64,000 bases of DNA from Mesonia aquimarina (GTDB lineage: Bacteria > Bacteroidota > Bacteroidia > Flavobacteriales > Flavobacteriaceae), in NCBI RefSeq assembly GCF_003667275.1, contig NZ_RCNV01000004.1, positions 148,758 to 212,757 of the forward strand, read 5' to 3'. Below are positions 54,402 through 62,913 of this stretch, piece by piece. The position numbers and the translations under genes are program-made. The notes under the pieces are model-generated. The model was not told where the DNA came from. It saw nothing but the letters and a program-made list of their open reading frames with translations, and did not search any database. Numbering within the stretch: position 1 is the first letter of the stretch; every line of letters begins with the position of its first letter.

Positions 54402-55181
54402 ATGAAAAATTCAGCTTCACATACAAAATTATCAACCAAAAATTTATGTATTGGTTATGCTGATAAAACAGTTGCCAGCGGAATTAATCTGAATATAAAA
54501 TCGGGAGAATTAATCGCGGTAATTGGTACAAACGGTTCAGGAAAATCGACACTTTTAAAAACAATTATTGGTGAATTAGAAGCAAAATCTGGGGAAGTTT
54601 TCTTAGAAAATGAGAAAATTCAGCAATTTTCAGCAAAAAGCATCGCCGAAAAAATCAGTATCGTTTTAACCGAAACACATTTCTCTAAAAATTTATCGGT
54701 AGAAGAATTGGTCGCACTCGGCAGACATCCGTATACAAATTGGTTAGGAATTTTGACGGAGGATGATAAAAAAGCGATTAAAAACGCCTTAGCATTAATC
54801 GATCTTACCGATAAAGCCAAACGAAAATGCAGCAGTTTAAGTGACGGACAATTACAAAAAGTAATGCTCGCGCGAGCCTTGGCGCAGGATACTTCGCTAA
54901 TTATTTTAGACGAACCCACAACGCATCTCGATTTATATCATAAAGTTTTTGTTTTAAAATTATTGAAGCAATTAACTAAAGAAACGCAAAAAGCTATTGT
55001 TTTTGCTTCGCACGAAATTAATCTTGCGCTTCAATTATGTGATCAAATTATTTTGGTGAATAAAGGTGAAGTGATTCAAGAAACGCCGGAAAAGTTGATT
55101 GAAGATGGACATTTAGAAAAACTCTTTCCTAAAAATTTAATTCAGTTTGATGCTGAAACCAAGAACTTTAAAGTGGTTTAA
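54402..55181 (+). CDS. btuD: ABC transporter ATP-binding protein (BtuD-like)
   Basis: The 259-residue ATPase has Walker A GTNGSGKSTLLK (about 42-53), the signature LSDGQLQKVMLARALAQ, and Walker B LIILDEPTTHLDLYH. The signature motif is LSDGQ rather than LSGGQ, a common variation in FecE-type proteins. The ATG abuts the btuC stop. It powers import through BtuC. Confidence 0.93.
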   Translation: MKNSASHTKLSTKNLCIGYADKTVASGINLNIKSGELIAVIGTNGSGKSTLLKTIIGELEAKSGEVFLENEKIQQFSAKSIAEKISIVLTETHFSKNLSVEELVALGRHPYTNWLGILTEDDKKAIKNALALIDLTDKAKRKCSSLSDGQLQKVMLARALAQDTSLIILDEPTTHLDLYHKVFVLKLLKQLTKETQKAIVFASHEINLALQLCDQIILVNKGEVIQETPEKLIEDGHLEKLFPKNLIQFDAETKNFKVV

Positions 55182-55236
55182 TTCAACTGAATTTCCTTTA
55201 ACATTAATCGAATAAATTTCAGTCGAATATTTTCCG

Positions 55237-55244
55237 TAAATTTG
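55237..55244 (+). promoter_or_regulatory. Putative -7 element of rmuC
   Basis: TAAATTTG fits TAnnTTTG, 14 bases before the ATG at 55259. Confidence 0.5.
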
Positions 55245-55258
55245 AGAAAAACTAACGC

Positions 55259-56656
55259 ATGACCGAATATATTGTTTTTGCTATTGTGGCAATCATTATG
55301 TTGATTATCGGCTTTTTTGCCGGAAAAAATGTTTCTAAACTCAAACAAGAAGCGGCTTCTAAAGAAACCGAAAACCAGCTGTCTACTTTACGACTTCAGC
55401 TGGAAAATACCGAGCAAAAATTGGCAGAAGAAAAACAAGAACAACGGGATCAATTAGAAAAAACCGAAAAAGATTTTCAACAACAACTGGAAAAAATCAG
55501 ATTAGAACGCGAAGAAATCAGAAATGAAAAAGAGCGTTTTAAAAATGAACTCACCCGAAAAAATGTGGAGTTTGATAATCTTCAGCAAAAAAATGAAGAG
55601 CAAAAAGCAGAAGTAGAAAAGCTACAAGAAAAATTCACCAAAGAATTTGAAAATTTAGCCAATAAAATTCTCGATCAAAAATCTGAAAAATTCACCCTTC
55701 AAAATAAAGAAAATATTCAGAATATCTTAAATCCGCTTCAAGAAAAAATAAAAGGATTTGAAGAAAAAGTAGATAAAAGTTCGCATGATTCTATTAAACG
55801 TCACGCAGAATTAGGGAAGCAATTACAACATTTAAACGAACAAAATTTAAAAATTAGCGAAGAAGCCACAAATTTAACTAAAGCCTTAAAAGGCGACACC
55901 AAAATGCAAGGGAATTGGGGTGAAATGGTTTTAGAGCGCGTATTAGAACGCAGCGGATTGCAAAAAGACAGCGAATATTTTGTGCAGCAAAGTTTTACCA
56001 CCGATGAAGGAAAACGCGTAATGCCCGATGTGGTGATTGAATTGCCGGGCGATAAAAAAATGATAATTGACTCAAAAGTTTCGCTTAATGCTTATGAGCG
56101 CTACATTAATGAAACGGACGAAAGTCAGAAACCGCTTCATTTAAAAAATCATTTAATATCGGTTAGAAAACGAGTAGATGAATTGAGCCAGAAAAATTAT
56201 CATCAACTCTATCAAATGGAAAGTCCGGATTTTGTTCTGCTTTTCATTCCCATTGAAGCCGCTTTTGCGATTGCTTCTAACGAATATCCGCAATTATATA
56301 GCGATGCTTTCGAGAAAAATATCATTATTGTTACACCTACTACATTACTGGCGGTTTTAAAAACCATCGACAGTATGTGGCAAAATGAAAAACAAAAGCA
56401 AAATGCGATAGAAATTGCAACCCAAGCCGGCGCTTTATACGATAGTTTTACTAACTTAACCGAAGAATTATTAAAAGTCGGGCGGCAAATCGGGACGGTA
56501 CAAAATAGTTATGAATCGGCGATGAAAAAACTTACCGGAAAAGGAAATTTAATTCGCCGTGTAGAAAAACTGAAAAAATTAGGTGCAAAAGCTAGTAAAC
56601 AAATCGATCAGAAATTAATGGCACGAGCTGTTGATAATGATGACGAAGATGAATAA
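55259..56656 (+). CDS. rmuC: DNA recombination protein RmuC
   Basis: The 465-residue protein has an N-terminal membrane helix (residues 3-22), a long coiled coil (about 25-205, Glu/Lys/Gln-rich), and the RmuC nuclease-like domain, from QGNWGEMVLERVLERSGLQ through MPDVVIELPGDKKMIIDSKVSLNAYERY. The acidic D..E/K constellation resembles PD-(D/E)XK enzymes. RmuC limits recombination at inverted repeats in E. coli. It is followed after 6 bases by a small membrane protein gene and 26 bases further by a thioesterase gene. Confidence 0.93.
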   Translation: MTEYIVFAIVAIIMLIIGFFAGKNVSKLKQEAASKETENQLSTLRLQLENTEQKLAEEKQEQRDQLEKTEKDFQQQLEKIRLEREEIRNEKERFKNELTRKNVEFDNLQQKNEEQKAEVEKLQEKFTKEFENLANKILDQKSEKFTLQNKENIQNILNPLQEKIKGFEEKVDKSSHDSIKRHAELGKQLQHLNEQNLKISEEATNLTKALKGDTKMQGNWGEMVLERVLERSGLQKDSEYFVQQSFTTDEGKRVMPDVVIELPGDKKMIIDSKVSLNAYERYINETDESQKPLHLKNHLISVRKRVDELSQKNYHQLYQMESPDFVLLFIPIEAAFAIASNEYPQLYSDAFEKNIIIVTPTTLLAVLKTIDSMWQNEKQKQNAIEIATQAGALYDSFTNLTEELLKVGRQIGTVQNSYESAMKKLTGKGNLIRRVEKLKKLGAKASKQIDQKLMARAVDNDDEDE

Positions 56657-56662
56657 ACTATT

Positions 56663-57028
56663 ATGAAAAAAATACTTACTTATATTCTCGTAGCCATTGT
56701 AGTTATTGCTACCATTTACTACAGTTTTCTTTATTTTGTTCCGTATAGCGAAGGAACGCGCGCGGGAGAACTTATAAAATTTAGTAATAAAGGTGTAATT
56801 GTAAAAACTTGGGAAGGACAAATTAGCCAAGGAATTAGCGGTGCACAGATTTTTAGTTTTTCGGTATTAGATAAAAATGAAGAAGTAATCGAAAAATTGA
56901 AAAAGCATCAGGGTGAATACGTAAAACTAACTTATATTGAGCGCTACGGAACTTTTATTTTCTGGGGCGATACCAAATATTTCATTACAAATGTAGAACT
57001 CGCGCAATCGCCTCATTTTAGAAGATAA
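56663..57028 (+). CDS. Small membrane-anchored hypothetical protein
   Basis: The 121-residue protein has one N-terminal membrane helix (residues 4-24) and a compact beta-rich domain (GTRAGELIKFSNKGVIVKTWEGQIS..., LTYIERYGTFIFWGDTKYFITN). The same protein in other Flavobacteriaceae is, from memory, often misnamed 6-phosphogluconate dehydrogenase; nothing here supports that activity, since there is no Rossmann fold. It follows rmuC at 6 bases and precedes a thioesterase at 26, suggesting one operon. Confidence 0.8.
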   Translation: MKKILTYILVAIVVIATIYYSFLYFVPYSEGTRAGELIKFSNKGVIVKTWEGQISQGISGAQIFSFSVLDKNEEVIEKLKKHQGEYVKLTYIERYGTFIFWGDTKYFITNVELAQSPHFRR

Positions 57029-57054
57029 TTTAAAATTGAAGAACAAAAATTTTT

Positions 57055-57603
57055 ATGGAAAAACCTTTTAAGCACGTAGAAGAATCGCAGGTTGTGATTT
57101 CAGAATTAATGCTTCCCTCCCATTCCAATTTTAACGGAAAAATTCACGGTGGTTACATTCTTTCATTATTAGATCAAATTGCGTTTGCTTGTGCTTCAAA
57201 ACATAGTGGCGATTATTGTGTAACGGCAAGTGTTGATACCGTTAACTTTTTACGACCGATTGAAATTGGTGAATTAGTTACGATGAAAGCTTCGGTAAAT
57301 TATGTAGGAAATACCTCAATGGTTATTGGTATTCGCGTTGAAGCTGAAAACATACAAACCGGAAAGAAAAAGCACTGCAACTCTTCATATATTACAATGG
57401 TTGCTAAAACAAAAGAAGGAAAATCTGTAAAAATTCCAGGATTAATTCTTACTAACGATCATCACGTACGTCGCTTTTTAAAAAGTATGAAACGTATTGA
57501 AATGAAGAAAAACAGAACCGAAGAATATAAAGAATTGCAGTTTTCAACTGAAAAATATTATGAAGAATTAGAAGGTAAAAGAGTTCAGTTAAAGCTAAAA
57601 TAG
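57055..57603 (+). CDS. Acyl-CoA thioesterase (hotdog fold, YciA-like)
   Basis: The 182-residue protein has the hotdog thioesterase pattern: SHSNFNGKIHGGYILSLLDQIAFACASKHS with the catalytic Asp/His region, then TASVDTVNFLRPIEIGELVTMKASVNYVGNTSMVIGIRVEAEN. A charged helical C-terminal extension (about 130-182) follows. It should hydrolyse acyl-CoA esters in the cytosol; the chain-length preference is unknown. It may be the last gene of the rmuC unit. Confidence 0.9.
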   Translation: MEKPFKHVEESQVVISELMLPSHSNFNGKIHGGYILSLLDQIAFACASKHSGDYCVTASVDTVNFLRPIEIGELVTMKASVNYVGNTSMVIGIRVEAENIQTGKKKHCNSSYITMVAKTKEGKSVKIPGLILTNDHHVRRFLKSMKRIEMKKNRTEEYKELQFSTEKYYEELEGKRVQLKLK

Positions 57604-57708
57604 ATTAACAAGCGTTAAACTATTAATAAACCTATCATAAATTGAATAAAAAAAATTGCTTTAATAAAGAAAAACAAGTTTATTGATACAACCAAAAAAT
57701 TATATTTT

Positions 57709-58098
57709 ATGAAAATTAAATTACTTATTGTCGGACTTATTTTTGCAATGGCTAGCTGTTCTCCAAGAATCGTGAATACTTGGAATATCGATAAATATAA
57801 AGTTACCAACGATAAAGGAAAAAGCATGACTTCTGAAAATATTGGAACTATTACTTTTAAAAAGAACGGGAAAGGAGAGAAAAGCTTGAATTACAATTTA
57901 TTTCAGAATGATTATTCTGACACCTCACCTTTTGAATGGAATATGTACGATGATTATATTGTGTTGAAAACTTCAAACAAAGAGAAAGATTCTGATTTAA
58001 ATAAAACGTGGATCATTGTTGAAGATAGTTCTAAAAAACAAGTTTGGAAATCTACCGATGGAAAAAACATGGTTCAAGTTATTGAACTTAGTAGATAA
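57709..58098 (+). CDS. Lipocalin-like lipoprotein
   Basis: The 129-residue protein begins MKIKLLIVGLIFAMASCSPR with lipobox C17. The mature domain, RIVNTWNIDKYKVTNDKGK... GTITFKKNGKGEKSLNYNLF and DDYIVLKTSN, resembles the short lipocalin-like lipoproteins of Bacteroidota. Ligand unknown. It is bordered by a terminator downstream, and the gene is probably a single unit. Confidence 0.78.
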   Translation: MKIKLLIVGLIFAMASCSPRIVNTWNIDKYKVTNDKGKSMTSENIGTITFKKNGKGEKSLNYNLFQNDYSDTSPFEWNMYDDYIVLKTSNKEKDSDLNKTWIIVEDSSKKQVWKSTDGKNMVQVIELSR

Positions 58099-58117
58099 CA
58101 TATATAAACATTATACA

Positions 58118-58144
58118 AAGCTCCCAAAAATGGGAGCTTTTTTT
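58118..58144. terminator. Bidirectional terminator between lipoprotein and DUF423 genes
   Basis: AAAGCTCCCA pairs with TGGGAGCTTT across an AAAA loop, followed by a T run. It overlaps the last 2 bases of the convergent DUF423 gene. Confidence 0.85.
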
Positions 58145-58535
58145 ATAAATAAAATCCGTAAGAAGCGAAAATAATAATCAGTAGAATCCAACCAGTTATC
58201 AGGCATAACCCTCCAAGTGGAGTTACAGGACCTAAAATTTTTAATTTTTTACCTTTACTCAAAGTAATACACAACCCATAAATACTAAAAGAGAAAAGAA
58301 AAATCCCTACAATAAAAAAAATTGCTGTCACGTGTTCTATAGTATTTACCATTGGAAGCGCTAAACCAAGAATCACCAATAAAATTGCGTGATACATTTG
58401 ATATTTTACGCCAGTTTCATAACTAGCCAATTGCTCTTTTGTAAATTTCTCTTTTAATGCATGTGCGCCAAATGCTCCAAGAAGCACAGCTAACATTCCA
58501 TAAAGAGCGCCAAAAACTAATACTATTTCTTTCAT
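58143..58535 (-). CDS. DUF423 membrane protein
   Basis: The 130-residue protein has four predicted membrane helices and the DUF423 signature LLGAFGAHALKEKFTKEQLASYETGVKYQMYHAI, then PLGGLCLITGWILL near the end. The family (YgdD/YwdK-like) has no established function. Its start overlaps the cydB stop by 4 bases (ATGA-type), so it is translated with the cytochrome bd genes and may be an accessory gene, an inference from position only. Confidence 0.88.
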   Translation of the reverse strand: MKEIVLVFGALYGMLAVLLGAFGAHALKEKFTKEQLASYETGVKYQMYHAILLVILGLALPMVNTIEHVTAIFFIVGIFLFSFSIYGLCITLSKGKKLKILGPVTPLGGLCLITGWILLIIIFASYGFYL

Positions 58536-59560
58536 TTTTTTTCTTTAAAAAGTTTAATCAGTTGAAAAGATTGCATTAGGTGATACAAGCCTGGTAAAAT
58601 TAAAAAGCCTCCAATAATTAAAGCAATTCCAAGCGAATTGATTACGGAGTCTGAAGCAACATCATTTAAAATACTAATTTCATTTGTGCTTGTAATAATA
58701 ATATGAGGAAAATGAGCCAACATAGCAGCAGCAACAATTAAAAAAACTTGCACTGCAGCTAAGATACGTGACCATCTTTTTTCTCGTTTTTTTATCATTA
58801 TCCATAACGGAATTAACACCAGTGCTGAAATAATTATTCCTATTATTGAAATTTTGTTTTCAATAAAATCTGCTACAAAAGCAATATCATTAAAATAACC
58901 ATATAAAATAATCACAAGACCTAGTAACACTAAAATTATAGTAGTGTAACTTGCTTTTTTCTTGTAGGCATTTTTTTCATCTTCTTCTCCTGCTTCACCT
59001 ATTAAAAAATTTGCTGCAATAAAAGAGCATAAAGCTACATAAAACAACCCAATTAAAATAGAAAATGGATTAAACCAACTATCCACATAAATTTCTTTAA
59101 AACCTAAAGAAGAGTTTTCTTCATATAAATTGATACTCCCTCCTACTAGCCCACCGAAAATCATTCCCAAAAAAAGCGGAGAAAAAAAACTTCCTAGTTT
59201 AAATAAGTGATTATACCAATTTTGCGACTTTCCTTTAATAGCATCGTAGTGTCTAAAAATAAATGCAACCCCACGCATTGTAATTCCTAACAACATTAAA
59301 GTAATAGGAATATGCAAGTAAACCACAAAAATATTGTAATACGCCGGGAAAGCGATCCATAGAATTACAATAAGAATGATGATCCAAATATGATTGGCTT
59401 CCCAAATTGGACCCATTACCCGATAAATTGTTTTCTTGGTGAGCTCTTGATTTTTCCGTGAAGAAAATAATTCAATTATTCCTGCACCAAAATCAGCTCC
59501 AGCTAAAAGAACGTATAAAAAAAGTGAGAAAAATAAGAAAAACAAAACTACTGTTAACAT
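58532..59560 (-). CDS. cydB: Cytochrome bd ubiquinol oxidase subunit II
   Basis: The 342-residue polytopic protein has the CydB pattern GADFGAGIIELFSSRKNQ, then VMGPIWEANHIWIIILIVILWIAFPAYYNIF and GGLVGGS later. It pairs with CydA to form the terminal oxidase, which reduces oxygen to water using quinol with high affinity. It overlaps cydA by 7 bases and DUF423 by 4, so three genes form one unit. Confidence 0.94.
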   Translation of the reverse strand: MLTVVLFFLFFSLFLYVLLAGADFGAGIIELFSSRKNQELTKKTIYRVMGPIWEANHIWIIILIVILWIAFPAYYNIFVVYLHIPITLMLLGITMRGVAFIFRHYDAIKGKSQNWYNHLFKLGSFFSPLFLGMIFGGLVGGSINLYEENSSLGFKEIYVDSWFNPFSILIGLFYVALCSFIAANFLIGEAGEEDEKNAYKKKASYTTIILVLLGLVIILYGYFNDIAFVADFIENKISIIGIIISALVLIPLWIMIKKREKRWSRILAAVQVFLIVAAAMLAHFPHIIITSTNEISILNDVASDSVINSLGIALIIGGFLILPGLYHLMQSFQLIKLFKEKK

Positions 59561-60861
59561 TCTTCTTTGGTTTGATTAAGTACTCTAATTTGCCGCCACA
59601 TAAGCCAACTTACAACAAAGGTTAGTAATAAGTAAATACCAACGTACATTAATAGACTATAAAATATTCCCGGCATTGGTGTTACTGCATCTTTGGTTTT
59701 CATCACATTATAGATAATCCAGGGTTGTCTACCAACTTCCGTAACAATCCAGCCAGCTTCTAAGGCAACAAATCCCAATGGAGCGAGTAATACAAAAAAC
59801 AACCAGTATTTTTTTGAATTTTGCCAGTTTCTAAATTTTAAACTCAAAAAATATAAAACTCCAGCTAAGGCTAATAAAGTGCCAAGCGCTACCATTAATT
59901 GAAACGCATAATGAACAATAGCTACCGGCGGTTGTTCGTCTTTTGGAAAATCATTAAGTCCTTTTACTTCAGCATCAAAATCTCCAAATGCTAAAAAAGA
60001 AAGTGCTTTTGGAATTTCAATTTTATAATTCACCTCTTGATGTTCTTCATCTACAATTCCGCCAATATAAAGCGGAGCCCCTTTTTCTGTTTCATAATGT
60101 GCTTCTAAAGCTGCCAGTTTTGCGGGTTGTCTTTCTGCAATATCTTTTGCGGAAATATCTCCGCTAATTGGTTGTAAAATTGCAGCAACTGCAGCAATAC
60201 TTATTGAAATATTAAATGCTTTTTGATGTAATTCTTTTCGTTTTCCTTTATAAATCTGAAAAGCATGAATTCCCGCTACCGCAAATCCTGTTGCCACAAA
60301 AGCAGCTAATGTCATATGTAAAGCTTGCGTAAACCAAGCTTCATTTAACATAGCTTCCATTGGCTGAATGTTTGAAAACACACCATTTTCATAATCAAAG
60401 CCTGAAGGAGAATTCATCCAGCCGTTAGCGGCAACTACTAAAATTCCTGAAGCTACGCCTGAAATCCCAATAATTACACCAGTAAACCAATGAAATTTTT
60501 CGGGTAGTTTTTTCCATCCGTACAAATAAAAACCTAGCGCAATAGCTTCAACAAAGAAAGCAGCCCCTTCTAATGAAAATGGCATTCCAATTATTGGTCC
60601 CGCATGTTTCATAAACTCAGGCCATAATAAACCTAGTTCAAATGAAAGTGCTGTTCCTGAAACTGCTCCGGTCACAAAGAATATAGCTACACCACGTTGC
60701 CATGCCTTTGTTAATTCTAAATAAATTTTTTTACGAGTTTTTAGCCATTTAAAATGAGAGATTACCATAAAAAATGGCATAACCATTCCTATACAGGCAA
60801 ATACAATGTGAAAGATTAAGGTTAGTGCCATTTGAAGTCTTGCGGCTTCCAAATTTTCCAT
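59554..60861 (-). CDS. cydA: Cytochrome bd ubiquinol oxidase subunit I
   Basis: The 435-residue subunit carries the hemes. Conserved features are H18 (equivalent to the E. coli heme b595 ligand) in LTLIFHIVF, FELGLLWPEFMKHAGPIIGMPFSLEGAAFFVEAI with acidic proton-pathway residues, the second His in QALHMTLAAF, and GRQPWIIYNVMKT with the quinol-side motif. The periplasmic Q loop is short, so this is the short-loop type rather than the E. coli long-loop type. A -7 element TATATTTG lies 25 bases upstream. Confidence 0.95.
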   Translation of the reverse strand: MENLEAARLQMALTLIFHIVFACIGMVMPFFMVISHFKWLKTRKKIYLELTKAWQRGVAIFFVTGAVSGTALSFELGLLWPEFMKHAGPIIGMPFSLEGAAFFVEAIALGFYLYGWKKLPEKFHWFTGVIIGISGVASGILVVAANGWMNSPSGFDYENGVFSNIQPMEAMLNEAWFTQALHMTLAAFVATGFAVAGIHAFQIYKGKRKELHQKAFNISISIAAVAAILQPISGDISAKDIAERQPAKLAALEAHYETEKGAPLYIGGIVDEEHQEVNYKIEIPKALSFLAFGDFDAEVKGLNDFPKDEQPPVAIVHYAFQLMVALGTLLALAGVLYFLSLKFRNWQNSKKYWLFFVLLAPLGFVALEAGWIVTEVGRQPWIIYNVMKTKDAVTPMPGIFYSLLMYVGIYLLLTFVVSWLMWRQIRVLNQTKEEC

Positions 60862-60885
60862 AAGCTTTTATTAAATTGGCTCTTA

Positions 60886-60893
60886 CAAATATA
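60886..60893 (-). promoter_or_regulatory. Putative -7 element of cydABX-like operon (cydA)
   Basis: TATATTTG on the minus strand fits TAnnTTTG and lies 25 bases before the cydA ATG. No small cydX frame was seen after cydB. Confidence 0.55.
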
Positions 60894-60987
60894 AATAATC
60901 ATTCAAGGATTTTTATGGGTAATTCATGAAGATTATTGTTAGATTTATACTTTAACTTTTTATAAGGTAAGCCCTGAAAACACGATA

Positions 60988-61080
60988 TTGATATTGATAT
61001 TTATCAACTTAAAAAGCGATAAAACAAATTATCGTTTTTTTAGACGATATTTTTATTTATCGTATTTTTTAACGATATTT
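60988..61080. promoter_or_regulatory. Operator-like inverted repeat array upstream of the SatD-like gene
   Basis: Two copies of TATCGT-N8-ACGATA lie at 61030-61049 and 61058-61077, exactly 28 bases apart. A related palindrome CGATAA-N6-TTATCG spans 61017-61034. A looser one TTGATA-N8-TATCAA is at 60988-61007. The last copy ends 7 bases before the SatD-like ATG, so binding would block transcription or translation start. The repeats suggest autoregulation by the HTH protein they precede. Confidence 0.7.
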
Positions 61081-61084
61081 GAAT

Positions 61085-61699
61085 ATGATGATAAGTATTT
61101 TAACCGGAGATATTATAAATTCACGTGCTGCAAAAGCGCCAAAAGATTATCTTAAAATTTTACGAAAGACGCTTTCTTTGCTAGGAAAAGAAAACGAGCG
61201 GTGGGAAATTTTTAGAGGTGATAGTTTTCAACTAGAAATTGAAGATGCTGAAACTGCTTTTTGGAAAAGTCTTTATATAAAGGCTGCCTTAAAAAGTATA
61301 AAAGGACTTGATGTTCGTATTGCAATTGGCGTAGGCGAAAAAAGTTATCGTGCTAAAAGCATTTCAGAATCAAGTGGATCTGCTTTTATACGTTCCGGAG
61401 AGATGTTTGAATTACTTAAAAAAGAAAAAACAAATTTGCTCATTCATTGTGGCAACAAACAACTTAACCGAGAAATAAATGTAAGTTTTAAACTTGCTCT
61501 TATTGCTATGGATAATTGGACTCAAAATTCTGCTGAAGTTGTAAAATTAAGTATAGAATATCCAGATTTTAATCAACAAGAATTAGGCGAAAAAATTGGA
61601 ATAAAACAAAATACAGTAAGCGAAAGACAAAAAAGAGCATTCTTAGAAGAATTAAAAGAATTTGATCTTATTTTTAGAGAGAAAATAAAAAAACTATGA
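61085..61699 (+). CDS. SatD-like protein with C-terminal helix-turn-helix
   Basis: The 204-residue protein starts MMISILTGDIINSR (the SatD-type start, with LTGDIINSR as a family hallmark). About residues 1-130 form an alpha/beta domain including RWEIFRGDSFQLEI and DVRIAIGVGEKSYRAKSISESSGSAFIRSG, which recalls a nucleotide-cyclase or GGDEF-like fold. A C-terminal helix-turn-helix, residues about 155-185 (FNQQELGEKIGIKQNTVSERQKRA), should bind DNA. The TTG at 61079 is in frame but the ATG at 61085 is better. A strong palindrome array sits immediately upstream, and the DUF3307 gene follows with a 4-base overlap. The ligand is unknown. Confidence 0.8.
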   Translation: MMISILTGDIINSRAAKAPKDYLKILRKTLSLLGKENERWEIFRGDSFQLEIEDAETAFWKSLYIKAALKSIKGLDVRIAIGVGEKSYRAKSISESSGSAFIRSGEMFELLKKEKTNLLIHCGNKQLNREINVSFKLALIAMDNWTQNSAEVVKLSIEYPDFNQQELGEKIGIKQNTVSERQKRAFLEELKEFDLIFREKIKKL

Positions 61700-62403
61700 T
61701 TATACTAATCAAACTTATTCTAGCACATTTAATAGGCGATTTTTTATTACAACCTTATACATGGGTTCAAGAAAAAGAGGCTAAAAAATTTGCTTCACCA
61801 AAGTTGTATTTACACATTTTTATTCATCTTTTACTTAATTTTTTAGTGCTTTGGGATTTTTCTCTGTGGTATATTCCACTTATAATAGCCGGAACACATC
61901 TAATAATTGATGGATTGAAATTAAGCTTACAAACTGCAAAATCAAAAAGACTATTCTTTTTTATTGATCAGTTATTTCATTTTACCGTAATTTTTTTAGT
62001 GTATTTTTTCTGTATTAATTCAACTATAGATTTTAAATTTCCGCCACAATTATTACTGATTATTACAGGAGCGTTTTTTTTAACCACGCCGACATCGGTT
62101 ATAATTAAAATGATAATTTCTGTTTATAAACCCCAAACGGAAATTGAAAAAGACGAATCGCTTGATAATGCCGGAAAATATATCGGGATTTTAGAGCGAT
62201 TACTTGTTTTCGTTTTTATTATAAGTAATCATTGGGAAGGTGTTGGTTTTTTAATTGCTGCTAAATCAATTTTCAGGTTTAGCGATTTAACAGCCTCGAA
62301 AGACCGTAAACTTACCGAATATATTTTAATAGGAACTCTCCTTAGTTTTGGTATCGCTATTCTTAGTGCAATTTTATGCAATTCTCTAATGTTTGTCTTT
62401 TAG
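61696..62403 (+). CDS. DUF3307 membrane protein
   Basis: The 235-residue protein has about six membrane helices and the DUF3307 pattern LILAHLIGDFLLQPYTWVQEKEA with conserved His and Asp, then LHIFIHLLLNFLVL, GTHLIIDGLKL and IDQLFHFTVIFLVYF. Several conserved His/Asp pairs in membrane-adjacent positions suggest metal or lipid-headgroup binding, but no activity is established. It overlaps the SatD-like HTH gene by 4 bases (ATGA), and the pair occurs together in many bacteria, so the HTH protein probably regulates this membrane protein. Confidence 0.85.
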   Translation: MIILIKLILAHLIGDFLLQPYTWVQEKEAKKFASPKLYLHIFIHLLLNFLVLWDFSLWYIPLIIAGTHLIIDGLKLSLQTAKSKRLFFFIDQLFHFTVIFLVYFFCINSTIDFKFPPQLLLIITGAFFLTTPTSVIIKMIISVYKPQTEIEKDESLDNAGKYIGILERLLVFVFIISNHWEGVGFLIAAKSIFRFSDLTASKDRKLTEYILIGTLLSFGIAILSAILCNSLMFVF

Positions 62404-62517
62404 GTCTTTAATAAAAAATATAGTACCGATTAAGTTACTCACTATATTACTTCCACTAGCTAATAAAGTTAGTTTTCTAATCTAAATGAAAAAAGTTGAC
62501 ACAAATTCGACTTATTT

Positions 62518-62913
62518 GTGAAGCTTTCCGAAAAAGCTGAGAAAAAGCGTACTCAGCGCGATTACAATTTAGGCTTTAAATTAGCCGTTGTATCTCAAGT
62601 AGAAAAGGGCGAAATGACTTACAAGCAAGCTCAAAAAGCTTATGGTATTCAAGGTAGGAGCACTGTTTTGGTTTGGTTACGAAAACACGGTACCTTAGAC
62701 TGGAACAAACCTAAGACGAGATTTACCTGTAACAAAATGAAAGAAACACCTGCTCAAAAGATCAAGAGGCTTGAAAAAGAGTTGTCAGATGGGAAGCTCA
62801 AGAATAAGATTCTCAATACGATGATCGATATCACAGATCAGCATTACGGCACTTCTATCCGAAAAAAGCATTCGCCCAATCAATCCAACGAATCCAGCAA
62901 GAACACCGACTGA
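62518..62913 (+). CDS. IS3-type transposase OrfA
   Basis: The 131-residue protein starts with GTG (MKLSEKAEKKRTQRDYNLGFKLAVVSQVEKGEMTYKQAQKAYGIQGRSTVLVWLRKHG), a helix-turn-helix of the HTH_Tnp type that binds the ends, followed by a leucine-zipper-like segment (AQKIKRLEKELSDGKLKNKILNTMID). Near the end is the slippery heptamer A_AAA_AAG at 62862-62868. A -1 shift there continues into OrfB through AFAQSIQRIQQEHRLSLSR, giving the OrfAB transposase. Confidence 0.88.
   Translation: MKLSEKAEKKRTQRDYNLGFKLAVVSQVEKGEMTYKQAQKAYGIQGRSTVLVWLRKHGTLDWNKPKTRFTCNKMKETPAQKIKRLEKELSDGKLKNKILNTMIDITDQHYGTSIRKKHSPNQSNESSKNTD
62862..62868 (+). other. Programmed -1 frameshift site of the IS3-type element
   Basis: A_AAA_AAG stands in the orfA frame (codons CGA AAA AAG). 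The -1 frame then stays open into the orfB frame, which begins before its own first ATG. This is the typical arrangement in the IS3 family. Confidence 0.8.

Noticed and set aside
60981..61007. GATATT triple repeat as replication iterons or CRISPR-like repeats
   Set aside because: Only three short imperfect copies and no DnaA boxes or spacers are seen; the pattern is better explained as regulatory palindromes.
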